From positions 1 through 64,000 of the forward strand of contig NZ_JAJUXH010000008.1 in the NCBI RefSeq assembly GCF_021390245.1: a stretch of 64,000 nucleotides of DNA, written 5' to 3'. How positions within the stretch are numbered: position 1 is the stretch's first letter; each line of letters opens with the position of its first letter. The notes below the pieces were generated by a model. It did no database searches. It was not told where the DNA came from and saw only the letters and a list, made by a program, of their open reading frames with translations. A program made the position numbers and the translations under genes. Source of the DNA: Dyadobacter sp. CY323. GTDB taxonomy: Bacteria > Bacteroidota > Bacteroidia > Cytophagales > Spirosomataceae. Shown piece after piece: positions 17,971 to 27,333 of this stretch.

Positions 17971-18297
17971 ATGGCACAACACTATCGGTTCGACAAAGAA
18001 AAAGCGTCCCGGCGCCCGGGCGTCACGCCATTAAAGGATGCGATCGAACAGATGCTGGACAAGTATCGTATCCGCAACCGTTTTGATCAATCCTACGTGG
18101 TAGCGCATTGGGACAAAATCATGGGTTCTGCGATTGCCACCCGGACCAAAAAGGTTTACATTAAAGATCGGACACTGTTTCTTCAGATCGAGTCCGCCCC
18201 ATTGCGCAGTGAATTATTGCGCGCCAAATCAAAGATCATCGAGCTGATCAACAGAGAAATGAATAGTAGTCTGGTTGATGAAGTGGTGTTTATCTGA
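17971..18297 (+). CDS. DUF721 (DciA-like) domain protein
   Basis: A 108-residue basic protein with the DUF721 pattern: PLKDAIEQMLDKYRIRNRFD, VVAHWDKIMGSAIATRTKKVYIKDRTLFLQIESAPLRSEL. The family includes DciA, a loader of the replicative helicase in bacteria without DnaC. A short N-terminal form such as this is normal in Bacteroidota. The start is ATG 17971; the TTG upstream lies in a -7 box. Function as a DciA equivalent is inferred from family membership only. Confidence 0.82.
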   Translation: MAQHYRFDKEKASRRPGVTPLKDAIEQMLDKYRIRNRFDQSYVVAHWDKIMGSAIATRTKKVYIKDRTLFLQIESAPLRSELLRAKSKIIELINREMNSSLVDEVVFI

Positions 18298-18298
18298 T

Positions 18299-18328
18299 TT
18301 TGATGAAATTGTAAATTGTATAAATTTG
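18299..18328 (+). promoter_or_regulatory. Promoter of the YoeB toxin-antitoxin operon
   Basis: TTTG at 18299-18302 and TAAATTTG at 18321-18328 are separated by 18 bases, a good match to the Bacteroidota -33/-7 pattern. The antitoxin ATG follows at 18357. Confidence 0.65.
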
Positions 18329-18356
18329 TTGACAGGCTAATTACAACAATTACCCC

Positions 18357-18557
18357 ATGACTACATTAACAATCAATACAGAAAGCCAGGAGGTTTTAAA
18401 GGCGGTAAAAGCACTATTAACCGGTTTTCAGGTGTCATATGAAGAAAGTAAATCTTCACCATATAATCCTGAGTTTGTGGCAAAAATTGAAAAAAGTCGG
18501 CAGGAGATCAGGGAAGGAAAATCCGTAAAAATTGATCTCGATGATATATGGAAATAG
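18357..18557 (+). CDS. Antitoxin of a YoeB-type pair (DUF2683-like)
   Basis: A 66-residue protein: a short N-terminal beta/helix part (MTTLTINTESQEVLKAVKAL) and a C-terminal acidic/charged stretch ending KIDLDDIWK. I recognise this layout from Bacteroidota antitoxins found directly before Txe/YoeB toxins (DUF2683 type); it is not a classical YefM. Its last 10 bp overlap the toxin start, the usual coupling of antitoxin and toxin. It likely binds the toxin through its C-terminal tail and may repress the operon. Confidence 0.8.
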   Translation: MTTLTINTESQEVLKAVKALLTGFQVSYEESKSSPYNPEFVAKIEKSRQEIREGKSVKIDLDDIWK

Positions 18558-18808
18558 AATATTCTATTCAAGCAAAAAACGACATCGACTACTGGAAAAA
18601 AACCAACAATTCCGTCATTCTCAAAAAGATTAGAGCGCTACTCGAATCAATTCAAAATACTCCATTTGAAGGTATCGGGAAACCCGAATCCCTGAAACAT
18701 AATATGACCGGTTGCTGGTCGAGACGAATTACGCAAGAACATCGGATTATCTATGAGGTCTCCGAAAATATCATCCACATTCTCTCGATCAAAGGACACT
18801 ACAAGTAA
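18548..18808 (+). CDS. yoeB: YoeB family mRNA interferase toxin
   Basis: An 86-residue RelE-superfamily ribonuclease that cuts mRNA in the ribosomal A site. It contains the family core TPFEGIGKPESLKHNM and WSRRITQEHRIIYEV. Residues matching the E. coli YoeB catalytic set are Glu47, Arg66, His84 and Tyr85, so the protein looks intact and active. It is translationally coupled to the antitoxin by a 10-bp overlap. Its stop codon is immediately followed by the ATG of the LD-carboxypeptidase gene, with no spacer. Confidence 0.93.
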   Translation: MEIEYSIQAKNDIDYWKKTNNSVILKKIRALLESIQNTPFEGIGKPESLKHNMTGCWSRRITQEHRIIYEVSENIIHILSIKGHYK

Positions 18809-19750
18809 ATGCAAGTAAACAACATCAAACTCCCGCCATTTCTAAAACCTGGGGATAAAATAGGGATTGTCGCGCCGGCTAGTGTAGTTAACTATGACGA
18901 TCTTTTGCCCGGCATTGAGCTGTTCCAAAATAAATGGGGACTGCAAGTGGTGGAAGGTTCTACATTAAAAAGCAACTTCAACCAATTCTCTGCTCCCGAC
19001 GAAGACCGCCTGGCTGATCTACAACAAATGCTGGATGATCCGACCATCAAAGCGATCATTGCTGCCCGCGGCGGCTATGGCTGTTCGCGCATTGTCGATG
19101 ATTTAGATTTTGATGCATTTATTAAAAACCCGAAATGGATCGTCGGTTTCAGCGACTTGACGGTGATTCTTTCAAAGTTATATCAATTGGGCTTTGCTAG
19201 CCTTCACGCGCCCATGGCGAAATCCATTACGACTGCGGGTGCCGAGGAAGCAGCCGAGTCGTTAAGACAAACGCTATTTGGTGAAATGCCTTCATATTCC
19301 TTTCCGGCACATCCGCTCAACAAAATTGGCACTGCTTCCGGTAAACTGGTCGGCGGTAATCTCTGCATGCTGGCCCATTTAATCGGCTCGGATACCGAAA
19401 TTAACACCGATGGAAAAATCCTTTTCATCGAAGATATCAATGAATACCTGTACAACCTGGACCGTATGATCATGCAATTGAAACGTGCGGAAAAACTAAC
19501 AAACCTGGCGGGACTGATCGTCGGCCAGTTTACCGATATGAAGGATAATGCATTTCCCACATTCGGAAAAGATTCCTATCAGATCATCCACGAGCATGTA
19601 CAGGATTTTGATTATCCCGTTTGTTATGGTTTTCCGGTCGGTCATGTTAGCGATAACCGCGCAATGGCCATCGGCATGACAAGTATGCTTGAAATCAAGG
19701 AAGAATCTGTCGCATTCCATTACCTGGACCTCTTTCCTGAACTTTCCTGA
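18809..19750 (+). CDS. LD-carboxypeptidase (peptidase S66)
   Basis: A 313-residue S66 enzyme that removes the terminal D-alanine from murein tetrapeptides during peptidoglycan recycling. The start segment KPGDKIGIVAPAS and the nucleophile Ser115 in GFSDLT are typical, as are FIEDINEYLYNLDR (catalytic Glu) and GFPVGHVSDN (catalytic His). No signal peptide is visible, so it is probably cytosolic. Its ATG abuts the YoeB stop; it may be expressed from the toxin-antitoxin promoter. The next gene begins one base after its stop. Confidence 0.93.
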   Translation: MQVNNIKLPPFLKPGDKIGIVAPASVVNYDDLLPGIELFQNKWGLQVVEGSTLKSNFNQFSAPDEDRLADLQQMLDDPTIKAIIAARGGYGCSRIVDDLDFDAFIKNPKWIVGFSDLTVILSKLYQLGFASLHAPMAKSITTAGAEEAAESLRQTLFGEMPSYSFPAHPLNKIGTASGKLVGGNLCMLAHLIGSDTEINTDGKILFIEDINEYLYNLDRMIMQLKRAEKLTNLAGLIVGQFTDMKDNAFPTFGKDSYQIIHEHVQDFDYPVCYGFPVGHVSDNRAMAIGMTSMLEIKEESVAFHYLDLFPELS

Positions 19751-19751
19751 C

Positions 19752-20552
19752 ATGGATTTTTACAAAGACAAAGTGGTGTGGATTACCGGCGCATCGTCCG
19801 GAATTGGAGAAGCACTGGCCATTGCTTTTGCAAAAGAGCAGGCAAAACTGGTACTTACCGCTCGCAGGACCGAAGAACTGGAACGTGTTAAAAATCTGAC
19901 CGGCCTGCCCGACTCTTCGGTGTTGATCTTACCAATGGACGTCACCGAGCTCGATCAAGCTGAAAATGCAGCCAGGCAGATCATCACCCATTTCGGCCGG
20001 ATCGATATCATGGTGCATAACGCCGGAGTGAGCCAGCGATCCTATATCAAGGATACCAGCATGGAAGTTTATCAACAACTGATGACAATAGATTTCTTCA
20101 GTACGGTAGCGATCACCAAAGCCGTGTTACCTTATATGATTGCGCAAAAGAGCGGACATTTTATCGTCATGAGCAGCGTGGCCGGAAAAATCGGCACGAT
20201 TATGCGATCCGGTTACAATGCAGCAAAACATGCGTTGCACGGATTTTACGATTCGTTGAGAGCCGAGGGTTATTCCGACAATATCAAAGTGACAACGATT
20301 TGCCCCGGTTATATCCGTACGAATATTTCCTTAAATGCATTGAACGAATCCGGCGGAAAATTTGGTAAAATGGATTCAAACCAGGAGAACGGCATACCGG
20401 CCGATGAATGCGCCCGGATGATTCTGGACGCGGTTAAGAAGGATAAAAAAGAAATCTACATTGGCGGATTTAAAGAAGTGGCCGCCATCTACCTCAAAAG
20501 ATTCTTTCCCAGCCTGTTGTTCGAACAGGTGAGAAAGAATATTCCGAAATAG
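19752..20552 (+). CDS. Short-chain dehydrogenase/reductase
   Basis: A 266-residue classical SDR with the NAD(P)-binding motif TGASSGIGE near residue 15, HNAGVSQ, catalytic Ser in MSSVAGKIG and the YNAAK catalytic Tyr-x3-Lys. The family resembles DHRS7/YqjQ-like dehydrogenases; no substrate is evident. ATG 19752 follows the LD-carboxypeptidase stop by one base, indicating co-transcription. It ends 5 bp from the convergent amidohydrolase gene. Confidence 0.93.
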   Translation: MDFYKDKVVWITGASSGIGEALAIAFAKEQAKLVLTARRTEELERVKNLTGLPDSSVLILPMDVTELDQAENAARQIITHFGRIDIMVHNAGVSQRSYIKDTSMEVYQQLMTIDFFSTVAITKAVLPYMIAQKSGHFIVMSSVAGKIGTIMRSGYNAAKHALHGFYDSLRAEGYSDNIKVTTICPGYIRTNISLNALNESGGKFGKMDSNQENGIPADECARMILDAVKKDKKEIYIGGFKEVAAIYLKRFFPSLLFEQVRKNIPK

Positions 20553-20557
20553 CAGGT

Positions 20558-21892
20558 TTATTTGGTCTTCGTCTTCCCTTTTTCTGTGCCTGTTTTATTT
20601 TTCTCCATATAATCGGTTGTCAAACGACTGAGCGATCTCACACCTAATACCAGGCTTCCCTCGTCCAGATAAAAATCGGGAGTATGATGCGGCGCAGCGT
20701 CCGCGACATTCTTTCCTTTTGGCATTCCGCCCAAAAAGAAGAACAGGCCCGGCACTTTCTGCTGATAGTAAGAGAAATCTTCCGCCCCGGTTTTAGCGCT
20801 GATGAGGTTTACATTCTCTTTCCCAGCCACACTTTGCAGCGTACCGATCATATTTTCAGTTAATGGTACGTCGTTGACCGTCACCGGATAAAGAATGTCA
20901 ATCTTCACTTCTGCCGCAGCTCCCGCGCTTTCAGCCACATTGGTAGCGATATCATTGATCCTTTTATGAACGAACGTATGCATCTTTTCATCGAACGTGC
21001 GTATTGTTCCAACCATTTTCACAGATTCCGGAATAATATTCTGTCTGATCCCGCCATTGATCATCCCGATCGTCACCACCGCAGGAGCCTGGGTAAGGTT
21101 CAAATTTCTGCTCACGATGGTCTGAAGTGAGTTAATGATCTGCGCAGATGTCACAATAGGATCTATGCCTGACCAGGGATAGGCACCGTGCGTTTGTTTG
21201 CCCTTCACCGTAATATTCAGAATATCCACCGCCGCCATCGTAGGTCCGGGCTTGTATCCGATCTTCCCGACCTCAATCTGAGAATCGATGTGTAATCCGA
21301 AAATTGCGTCCACTTTCGGGTTTTCCAGCACACCTTGTTTCACCATCAGCAATGCCCCTCCCTCCTCGCCTTCCGGCGCACCTTCCTCGGCAGGCTGAAA
21401 GATAAACTTCACAGTCCCCGACAGATCATTTTTCATGGACGACAGCACTTCCGCAACGCCCATCAGAATGGCTATGTGGGTGTCGTGACCGCAGGCATGC
21501 ATCACCCCGGTTTTCTGACCGTTGAATTCAGTGATAACCGTCGATTTAAATGGGACATCCACGCGTTCCGTTACCGGCAATGCGTCGATATCTGCGCGTA
21601 ATGCCACAACCGGACCGGGTTTGCCACCTTTTAGCAACCCAACCACACCTGTATGCGCAACGCCGGTTTGAACTTCGATGCCGAGTTGTTTCAGGTGACT
21701 GGCTATTTTCTCGGCTGTTTTGAATTCCCTGTTTCCCAATTCCGGATTCTGATGGAAATCGCGGCGCCATTCGGACAACCTTTTCTCTAATGCCTGTGCT
21801 TTCTGATCGATCCTGCCAGCCATGGTAGTCTGACCGTAGCCGCCGGTTGCGAGCAGCGGTAACGCCGCAATCATCAATTTTCTGAGTAACAT
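20558..21892 (-). CDS. M20 family amidohydrolase (N-acyl-amino acid or peptide hydrolase)
   Basis: A 444-residue exported M20D protein with signal peptide MLLRKLMIAALPLLATGGYGQ. Metal ligands include Cys134 and His136 in MHACGHDTH and Glu169/Glu170 in QPAEEG. TGAEDFSYY and the C-terminal HHTPDFYLDE segment complete the site. Relatives remove acyl or indole-acetyl groups from amino acids or cleave dipeptides. The tail is lysine-rich (KNKTGTEKGKTKTK). It is divergent from the first SusC gene, so co-function with peptide uptake is possible but unproven. Confidence 0.9.
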   Translation of the reverse strand: MLLRKLMIAALPLLATGGYGQTTMAGRIDQKAQALEKRLSEWRRDFHQNPELGNREFKTAEKIASHLKQLGIEVQTGVAHTGVVGLLKGGKPGPVVALRADIDALPVTERVDVPFKSTVITEFNGQKTGVMHACGHDTHIAILMGVAEVLSSMKNDLSGTVKFIFQPAEEGAPEGEEGGALLMVKQGVLENPKVDAIFGLHIDSQIEVGKIGYKPGPTMAAVDILNITVKGKQTHGAYPWSGIDPIVTSAQIINSLQTIVSRNLNLTQAPAVVTIGMINGGIRQNIIPESVKMVGTIRTFDEKMHTFVHKRINDIATNVAESAGAAAEVKIDILYPVTVNDVPLTENMIGTLQSVAGKENVNLISAKTGAEDFSYYQQKVPGLFFFLGGMPKGKNVADAAPHHTPDFYLDEGSLVLGVRSLSRLTTDYMEKNKTGTEKGKTKTK

Positions 21893-22328
21893 GCCATTTT
21901 TTAGGTTAAGTAAATATTAAAATAATGCAATCGATCAAAAGAATAAAATCGCGGAGGAAAGTGTAGTTTTCTGACTAGGCCAGGCTCGTTTTAATTTAAA
22001 TCCATTCTTAATAATGTTGACGTATAGCAAATACAATTGCAACTAGTTCTAATTGCCAATCTTAAAGTCAGTTGCAGGTAATGATACAAAAAACATAACA
22101 AAATGAACATAATGTTAACAAATATATAACCTCAGAAGGATTTTTTGAGATTTTAAACATTTATAAAAATCGCAAAAAATGCCATTGTTCAGGTATAAAA
22201 TTTTTCAAAATCATAGCTCATACCAAAGTATATTTTGAAATTTGCTAATAAAAAGGTTGTAATGGTTGAACTAATAATTAATTTTGCAACATTATGTTAA
22301 CGTAACAAACCTAATTAGTTAATCACGT
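21893..22328. other. AT-rich intergenic region before the first SusC gene
   Basis: 436 bases without a credible gene. It contains the SusC promoter (22257-22286), two copies of an ATGTTAAC word (near 22107-22116 and 22294-22302) and long A/T tracts. The segment 22223-22313 shares words with the leader of the second SusC gene. Space for a regulator site exists but none is recognised. Confidence 0.6.
22257..22286 (+). promoter_or_regulatory. Promoter of first SusCD operon
   Basis: TTG (22257-22259), 19-base spacer, TAATTTTG (22279-22286), matching the Bacteroidota -33/-7 pattern. The same spacing is found before the second SusC gene. Confidence 0.6.
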
Positions 22329-25300
22329 ATGAGGAAGACTCTATTATCCCTACTGGGATGCATGCTGCTTTTGACTGCACAACTGTATGCCCAGGACCGC
22401 GCCGTGACTGGTAAAGTCACAGCAGATGACGGTTCCGTTTTGCCGGGTGTCAACATTTCTTTGAAAGGTACTACTCGGGGTACCACTACAGACACACAGG
22501 GGCAATATTCTATCAACGCCGAACCGGGAGCTACATTGGTGTTCAGTTTTATTGGATTCCAAACTCAGGAAGCTCTTTTAGGTAGCCAAACCACGATCGA
22601 TATTTCTCTCAAGAACGATGTAAGCCAGCTACAGGAAGTGGTTGTAACCGCATTGGGCCAGGAGAAAAAACGCAATGAACTGGTTTATGCTGCACAACAA
22701 GTGAGTGCAGGATTGCTTACCCAAGGCCGTAACACGAACATGATGAACGCACTTGCCGGTAAAGTAGCAGGTTTGGACATCAAGGCGAGTAACACAATGG
22801 GAGGCTCTACCAGTACCATCATCCGTGGTTACAAATCCATTACAGGTAACAACCAGGCTTTGTACGTAATTGACGGTATCCCGGTCTCCAACGCGAACAC
22901 AAACACCAATGCTCAGCAAACAGGTGGTGTGGGGACGGATTTCGGTAACGCTGCGTCGGATATCAACCCTGACAACATTCAGTCTATCAACGTTTTGAAA
23001 GGTGCTGCTGCAACTGCTCTTTACGGTTCACGCGCAGCAAACGGTGTGATTTTGATCACAACGAAACAAGGTCGCAAAAACAGCTTCGATGTAACTGTTA
23101 ACAGCGGTGTTACCTGGGGTAAAATCGACAAATCGACTTACATTAAATACCAGAAAGAATACGGTGCTGGTTATGGTGGCGCCAATGATTTTTATACCGG
23201 AAACCTTGGTTCAGGCGATGGTAAAATTGTTGCCTTTGATGCAGATGCTTCTTTTGGTCCAAAATTCGATCCAAATTTGAATGTATACCACTGGGATGCA
23301 ATCGACCCATCTTCTCCATTCTACCGCCAGATGCGCCCATGGGTTGCAGCGGAAAATGGCCCCGACAAATTCTATGAAACGGGTGTAACTTCCAACCAGA
23401 GCATTAACATCACAGGTGGTGGAGACAACAGCACATTCAAAATCGGTTACACTAGAAACGATGAGAAAGGTGTTCTCCCAAACAGTAAGCTTGGCAAAAA
23501 CCTTTTCAACTTCTCTGCTTCATACGATCTGTCTAAAAAATTGACGATTGCTGCAAACGTGAACTATTCACAAGTGACAGGTCTTGGTCGTTTTGGAACA
23601 GGATATAACGGTAAAAACCCTAACCAGGCTTTCCGTCAGTGGTTCCAGACGAACGTAGATATGGTTGAAATGAAAGACGCTTATTTCAGAAATGAGCAGA
23701 ACGTTACCTGGAACTGGGCAAACCATTCAGGTGCCGGCGCGGAATTCGCAAACAACTATCCGATCTACGCGGATAACCCTTACTGGTCACGTTACAAGAA
23801 CTATTCGAACGATTCACGTGACAACTTCTTCGGATATGCCACAGCAACCTATAAAATTGCTTCATGGTTTGATCTGACAGGTCGTTTTGCCTATAATGGA
23901 ACAAGCGATATGCAGGAAGAAAGAATCGCGGTATTGAGCCAGGCTCCTGGTAACTATACACGTTTCAACCGTTCCTTCAATGAAACGAACCTAGACGTAA
24001 TCGCTAACTTTAGAAAAAGTATCACAAAAGATATTAACTTCTCTGGTTTGGTTGGTGGTAGCATGAGAAGATCGAAAGAAACCTCAATCCGCGCTTCTAC
24101 AAACGGCGGTCTTGTGGTTCCAAATCTTTACTCTCTTGAAAACTCGAAAAACCCGATCGAAGCGCCAACTGAAATCTATCGCCGTATCGGTGTGGATGGT
24201 TTGTATGCACAGGCATCTTTCGGATTCAAAGAATTGGCTAACCTTGAATTAACTGCGAGACAGGATAAATCAACAACACTTCCTGAATCAAGCAACACGT
24301 ATTTTTATCCATCCGTTGGAGCAAACTTCGTGTTCTCTGAATTGCCTGCTTTGAAAAACAACTGGCTGAGCGTTGGTAAGATCAGCGCAAACTACGCGGA
24401 AGTAGGTAACGATGCTCCATTTGGTTCAACTCGTGACATTTACGACAAACCAACTGCAATCGGTTCTATTCCTTATTTCTCTCTGCCTAACATCAAGAAC
24501 AATCCTGATCTTAAATCAGAAAGAACTAAAAACCTGGAATTCACCCTGCAAATGGGCTTCCTTCAGGAACGCGTAGGATTTGATGTTACTTATTACAAAT
24601 CAAATACCCTTGACCAGATCCTTCCGGTTGATATCACAGCTGCGACAGGTTATACCGGCCGCTATGTAAACTCAGGAGAGGTTCAGAACAAAGGGGTTGA
24701 GATTTCTGCATTTGTTACACCAATCAGAACTGGTGATTTCGAGTGGACTTTGAATGTAAACTTTGCAAGAAACCGTAACGAAGTATTGAGCCTTTACGGA
24801 GACGTGCAAAATGTACAAGTAGCTTCATTACAAGGTGGTGTCACTTTGAATGCGGCATTTACAAAAGATGCGAAGGGAAATGTGAAAGGTATGCCGTTCG
24901 GTATCATCCGGGGAACAAATTTCGTTTACCACGAAAACGGACAGAAAATTGTTAAAGCAAATGGTATGTACCAGGCTTCTGCAAGTTCTTCTGAAATCAT
25001 CGGTAACCCGAACCCGGACTGGATCGGTGGCCTGAACAACACCTTGAAATACAAAACACTTGCACTTAGCTTCCTGATCGACGTTCGTCACGGTGGAGAT
25101 ATCTGGTCATTGGATCAATGGTATGGAGAAGGTACTGGTATGTACCCAATCACTGCTGGTCTGAATGAACTTGGAAATCCTAAAAGAAACCCGGCTTACC
25201 TGTACGATGCAAAAGGAAACAACCTAGGTGCTGCACCAAATCAGGGTGGCGTATTGTATCCAGGTGTTCAGGCTGACGGTACTCCTAACACCATCCGCGC

Positions 25301-25631
25301 AGAAAACACAGATGGTGGTGGCGCAACTGCTTACGGTTATCCTGCTAACCCTCCAAGAGCTCAGTATATCTACGATGGTAGCTATGTGAAACTGAGAGAA
25401 GTTGCATTGACTTTCGGCTTGCCAAATGCATTGGTTGCTAAAACCAGAGCTTTCAAGGCGATCGATGTCTCATTTGTAGGACGCAACTTGTGGATCATCC
25501 ATAAAAACATGGATTTCCAGGATCCGGAAGAAGGTTTGGGATCAGGCCTATTATCAGGTGCAGGTGGTTACCAGACAGGTGCTTACCCAGCTGTAAAAAA
25601 TTATGGATTCAATGTTAAATTCCGTTTCTAA
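22329..25631 (+). CDS. SusC/RagA family TonB-linked outer membrane protein
   Basis: A 1100-residue outer membrane transporter. After the signal peptide (MRKTLLSLLGCMLLLTAQLYAQ) comes a carboxypeptidase-regulatory-like domain (VTGKVTADDGSVLPGVNISL, about 24-100). A plug domain with the SusC motif ALYGSRAANGVILITTKQG follows at about 225-245, then a long barrel ending in FNVKFRF with terminal Phe. It pairs with the SusD-like lipoprotein starting 7 bp downstream; such pairs capture glycans or peptides and import them with TonB energy. The substrate is unknown because no hydrolase, sulfatase or sigma/anti-sigma gene adjoins. Confidence 0.96.
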   Translation: MRKTLLSLLGCMLLLTAQLYAQDRAVTGKVTADDGSVLPGVNISLKGTTRGTTTDTQGQYSINAEPGATLVFSFIGFQTQEALLGSQTTIDISLKNDVSQLQEVVVTALGQEKKRNELVYAAQQVSAGLLTQGRNTNMMNALAGKVAGLDIKASNTMGGSTSTIIRGYKSITGNNQALYVIDGIPVSNANTNTNAQQTGGVGTDFGNAASDINPDNIQSINVLKGAAATALYGSRAANGVILITTKQGRKNSFDVTVNSGVTWGKIDKSTYIKYQKEYGAGYGGANDFYTGNLGSGDGKIVAFDADASFGPKFDPNLNVYHWDAIDPSSPFYRQMRPWVAAENGPDKFYETGVTSNQSINITGGGDNSTFKIGYTRNDEKGVLPNSKLGKNLFNFSASYDLSKKLTIAANVNYSQVTGLGRFGTGYNGKNPNQAFRQWFQTNVDMVEMKDAYFRNEQNVTWNWANHSGAGAEFANNYPIYADNPYWSRYKNYSNDSRDNFFGYATATYKIASWFDLTGRFAYNGTSDMQEERIAVLSQAPGNYTRFNRSFNETNLDVIANFRKSITKDINFSGLVGGSMRRSKETSIRASTNGGLVVPNLYSLENSKNPIEAPTEIYRRIGVDGLYAQASFGFKELANLELTARQDKSTTLPESSNTYFYPSVGANFVFSELPALKNNWLSVGKISANYAEVGNDAPFGSTRDIYDKPTAIGSIPYFSLPNIKNNPDLKSERTKNLEFTLQMGFLQERVGFDVTYYKSNTLDQILPVDITAATGYTGRYVNSGEVQNKGVEISAFVTPIRTGDFEWTLNVNFARNRNEVLSLYGDVQNVQVASLQGGVTLNAAFTKDAKGNVKGMPFGIIRGTNFVYHENGQKIVKANGMYQASASSSEIIGNPNPDWIGGLNNTLKYKTLALSFLIDVRHGGDIWSLDQWYGEGTGMYPITAGLNELGNPKRNPAYLYDAKGNNLGAAPNQGGVLYPGVQADGTPNTIRAENTDGGGATAYGYPANPPRAQYIYDGSYVKLREVALTFGLPNALVAKTRAFKAIDVSFVGRNLWIIHKNMDFQDPEEGLGSGLLSGAGGYQTGAYPAVKNYGFNVKFRF

Positions 25632-25638
25632 AAACAAC

Positions 25639-27078
25639 ATGAAAAAATTAATCATATTCTTATTACCGGTCGTGCTGCTCGCATCCTGCGTGGATAGCCT
25701 GGACGACTACAACATCAATGAGAAGAAAGCGACGGTGGTACCGCCAGCGACCCTTTTTTCAAATGCATTGAAAGGTTTGGCAGATGTTTTGACTACGCCA
25801 AGCGTAAATACAAACAACTACCGTTTGTACGTGCAACACTGGTCTACAACGACTTACCTGGATGAGCCACGTTACAATCTTACCGCACGTACGATTCCAC
25901 AAGCTCTGTGGCAGGCGGTTTATCGGGATGTAATCTCTGATCTGAACGAAGCGAAAAAAATTCTGAATGCGGATGCGCTTTTAGATGCGAAAGTGAAAGC
26001 GAACCAATTGGCACAGCTTGAAATCATGGAAGTTTACAGCTGGGCTGTATTGGTGAACACTTTTGGAAACGTTCCTTACACAGAAGCTTTGGATCCTACC
26101 AATCCACTTCCAAAGTATGACGATGCGAAAACGGTTTACGACGCGATCCTGGTTCGTCTTGACGCTGCATTGGCCGGAATCACTCCGACAACAGCTGGCT
26201 TTACTACCGGTGACCTGATCTATAAAGGCGACATGGCTAAATGGAGCAAGTTCGGAAACTCTCTGAAATTGAAACTGGGAATGATCATTGCTGATGTGGA
26301 TGCTGCAAAAGCTAAGACATTGGTTGCTGCTGCGGCACCGAACGTATTTACGTCAAATGCTGACAAAGCTGCTTTCCCTTACATTGGAACACCGCCGAAC
26401 TACAATCCGATCGCACAGAACCTTAACATTCTGTATTCAACCCGTCAGGATTTTGTAGGGTCTTCTACGCTGATCGACCCATTGAATGCATTGAACGATC
26501 CGAGAAGATCTTCTTTCTTCACAACTGTCGGAGACAAATATGTGGGCGGTAACTACGGTTTCCTTAACACCTATGCAAATTTCTCAAAAGTAGGCACGAA
26601 AATCATCGAGCCAACATTGGAAGGTTTGTTGATGGACTACGCCGAAGTTGAGTTCTTCCTTGCAGAAGCGGTTGAAAGAGGTTTCATCACAAGTGGAACA
26701 GCTGCATCGCACTATAACAATGCGGTTACAGCTTCTATCACTTACTGGGGTGGAACTCCTGCCGAAGCTGCTGCTTACCTGGCTCAGCCAGCCGTAGCAT
26801 ATGCTACCGCAAAAGGTGATTACAAAGAGAAAATCGGTTTCCAGAAATGGATCGCCCTTTACAACCGCGGCTGGGAAGCGTGGGTTGAATGGAGAAGACT
26901 GGATTACCCAAAACTATCGCCTCCGACAGGTGGAAGTGCCCCTGCCGGTCTGGCGATCCCAGTACGGATCATCTACCCGATCAACGAACAAACGTTGAAT
27001 CCTGCAAACCGCGAAGCTGCTGGCACTGCGATTGGAGGAGACCTGGCAACTACCAAATTGTGGTGGGATAAATTTTAA
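25639..27078 (+). CDS. SusD/RagB-like nutrient-binding lipoprotein
   Basis: A 479-residue outer membrane lipoprotein; lipobox LLASC gives Cys17 as the lipidated residue. The helical SusD-like fold (SusD-like_2 group) is indicated by YNINEKKATVVPPATLFSNAL, EVYSWAVLVNTFGNVPYTEAL and MDYAEVEFFLAEAVERGF. ATG 25639 directly precedes the signal peptide and lies 7 bp after the SusC stop; the in-frame ATG at 25603 would add a polar tail overlapping SusC. It forms the lid of the upstream SusC transporter. Confidence 0.94.
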   Translation: MKKLIIFLLPVVLLASCVDSLDDYNINEKKATVVPPATLFSNALKGLADVLTTPSVNTNNYRLYVQHWSTTTYLDEPRYNLTARTIPQALWQAVYRDVISDLNEAKKILNADALLDAKVKANQLAQLEIMEVYSWAVLVNTFGNVPYTEALDPTNPLPKYDDAKTVYDAILVRLDAALAGITPTTAGFTTGDLIYKGDMAKWSKFGNSLKLKLGMIIADVDAAKAKTLVAAAAPNVFTSNADKAAFPYIGTPPNYNPIAQNLNILYSTRQDFVGSSTLIDPLNALNDPRRSSFFTTVGDKYVGGNYGFLNTYANFSKVGTKIIEPTLEGLLMDYAEVEFFLAEAVERGFITSGTAASHYNNAVTASITYWGGTPAEAAAYLAQPAVAYATAKGDYKEKIGFQKWIALYNRGWEAWVEWRRLDYPKLSPPTGGSAPAGLAIPVRIIYPINEQTLNPANREAAGTAIGGDLATTKLWWDKF

Positions 27079-27094
27079 ATGAAAAAAGTTTAGC

Positions 27095-27130
27095 ATAAAA
27101 AAAGGCGGACAATTGTCCGCCTTTTTTTAT
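27095..27130 (+). terminator. Terminator of first SusCD operon
   Basis: GGCGGAC/GTCCGCC stem (27104-27110, 27115-27121) around AATT, flanked by A7 and T7, making the whole 36 bases palindromic. A strong intrinsic terminator. Confidence 0.92.
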
Positions 27131-27273
27131 GCCCCTACCCTTAAAATCAAAAATACTGCCGCAGAGTAACTCTAAAGGCACATTTCATTTTGATAATGCT
27201 TGCTTTAACCAAAGTATGAATGGACAAATCGAATTTTCACCACAGATTTATTTTGAAAAACTCGAAATGACCG

Positions 27274-27303
27274 TTGTGATTGTCAGAACAATAATTATTT
27301 TTA
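27274..27303 (+). promoter_or_regulatory. Promoter of second SusCD operon
   Basis: TTG (27274-27276), 19-base spacer, TATTTTTA (27296-27303), one base off TAnnTTTG. It aligns with the first SusC promoter at identical spacing. The 11-base word TAACAAACCTA follows at 27318-27328, also present at 22303-22313. Confidence 0.5.
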
Positions 27304-27333
27304 CTGGTAAATCTTTATAACAAACCTAGCTTA

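Noticed and set aside
27129-27320. 63-codon frame between the two SusCD units
   Set aside because: It starts in the terminator tail and covers the promoter of the next SusC gene; no recognisable protein.
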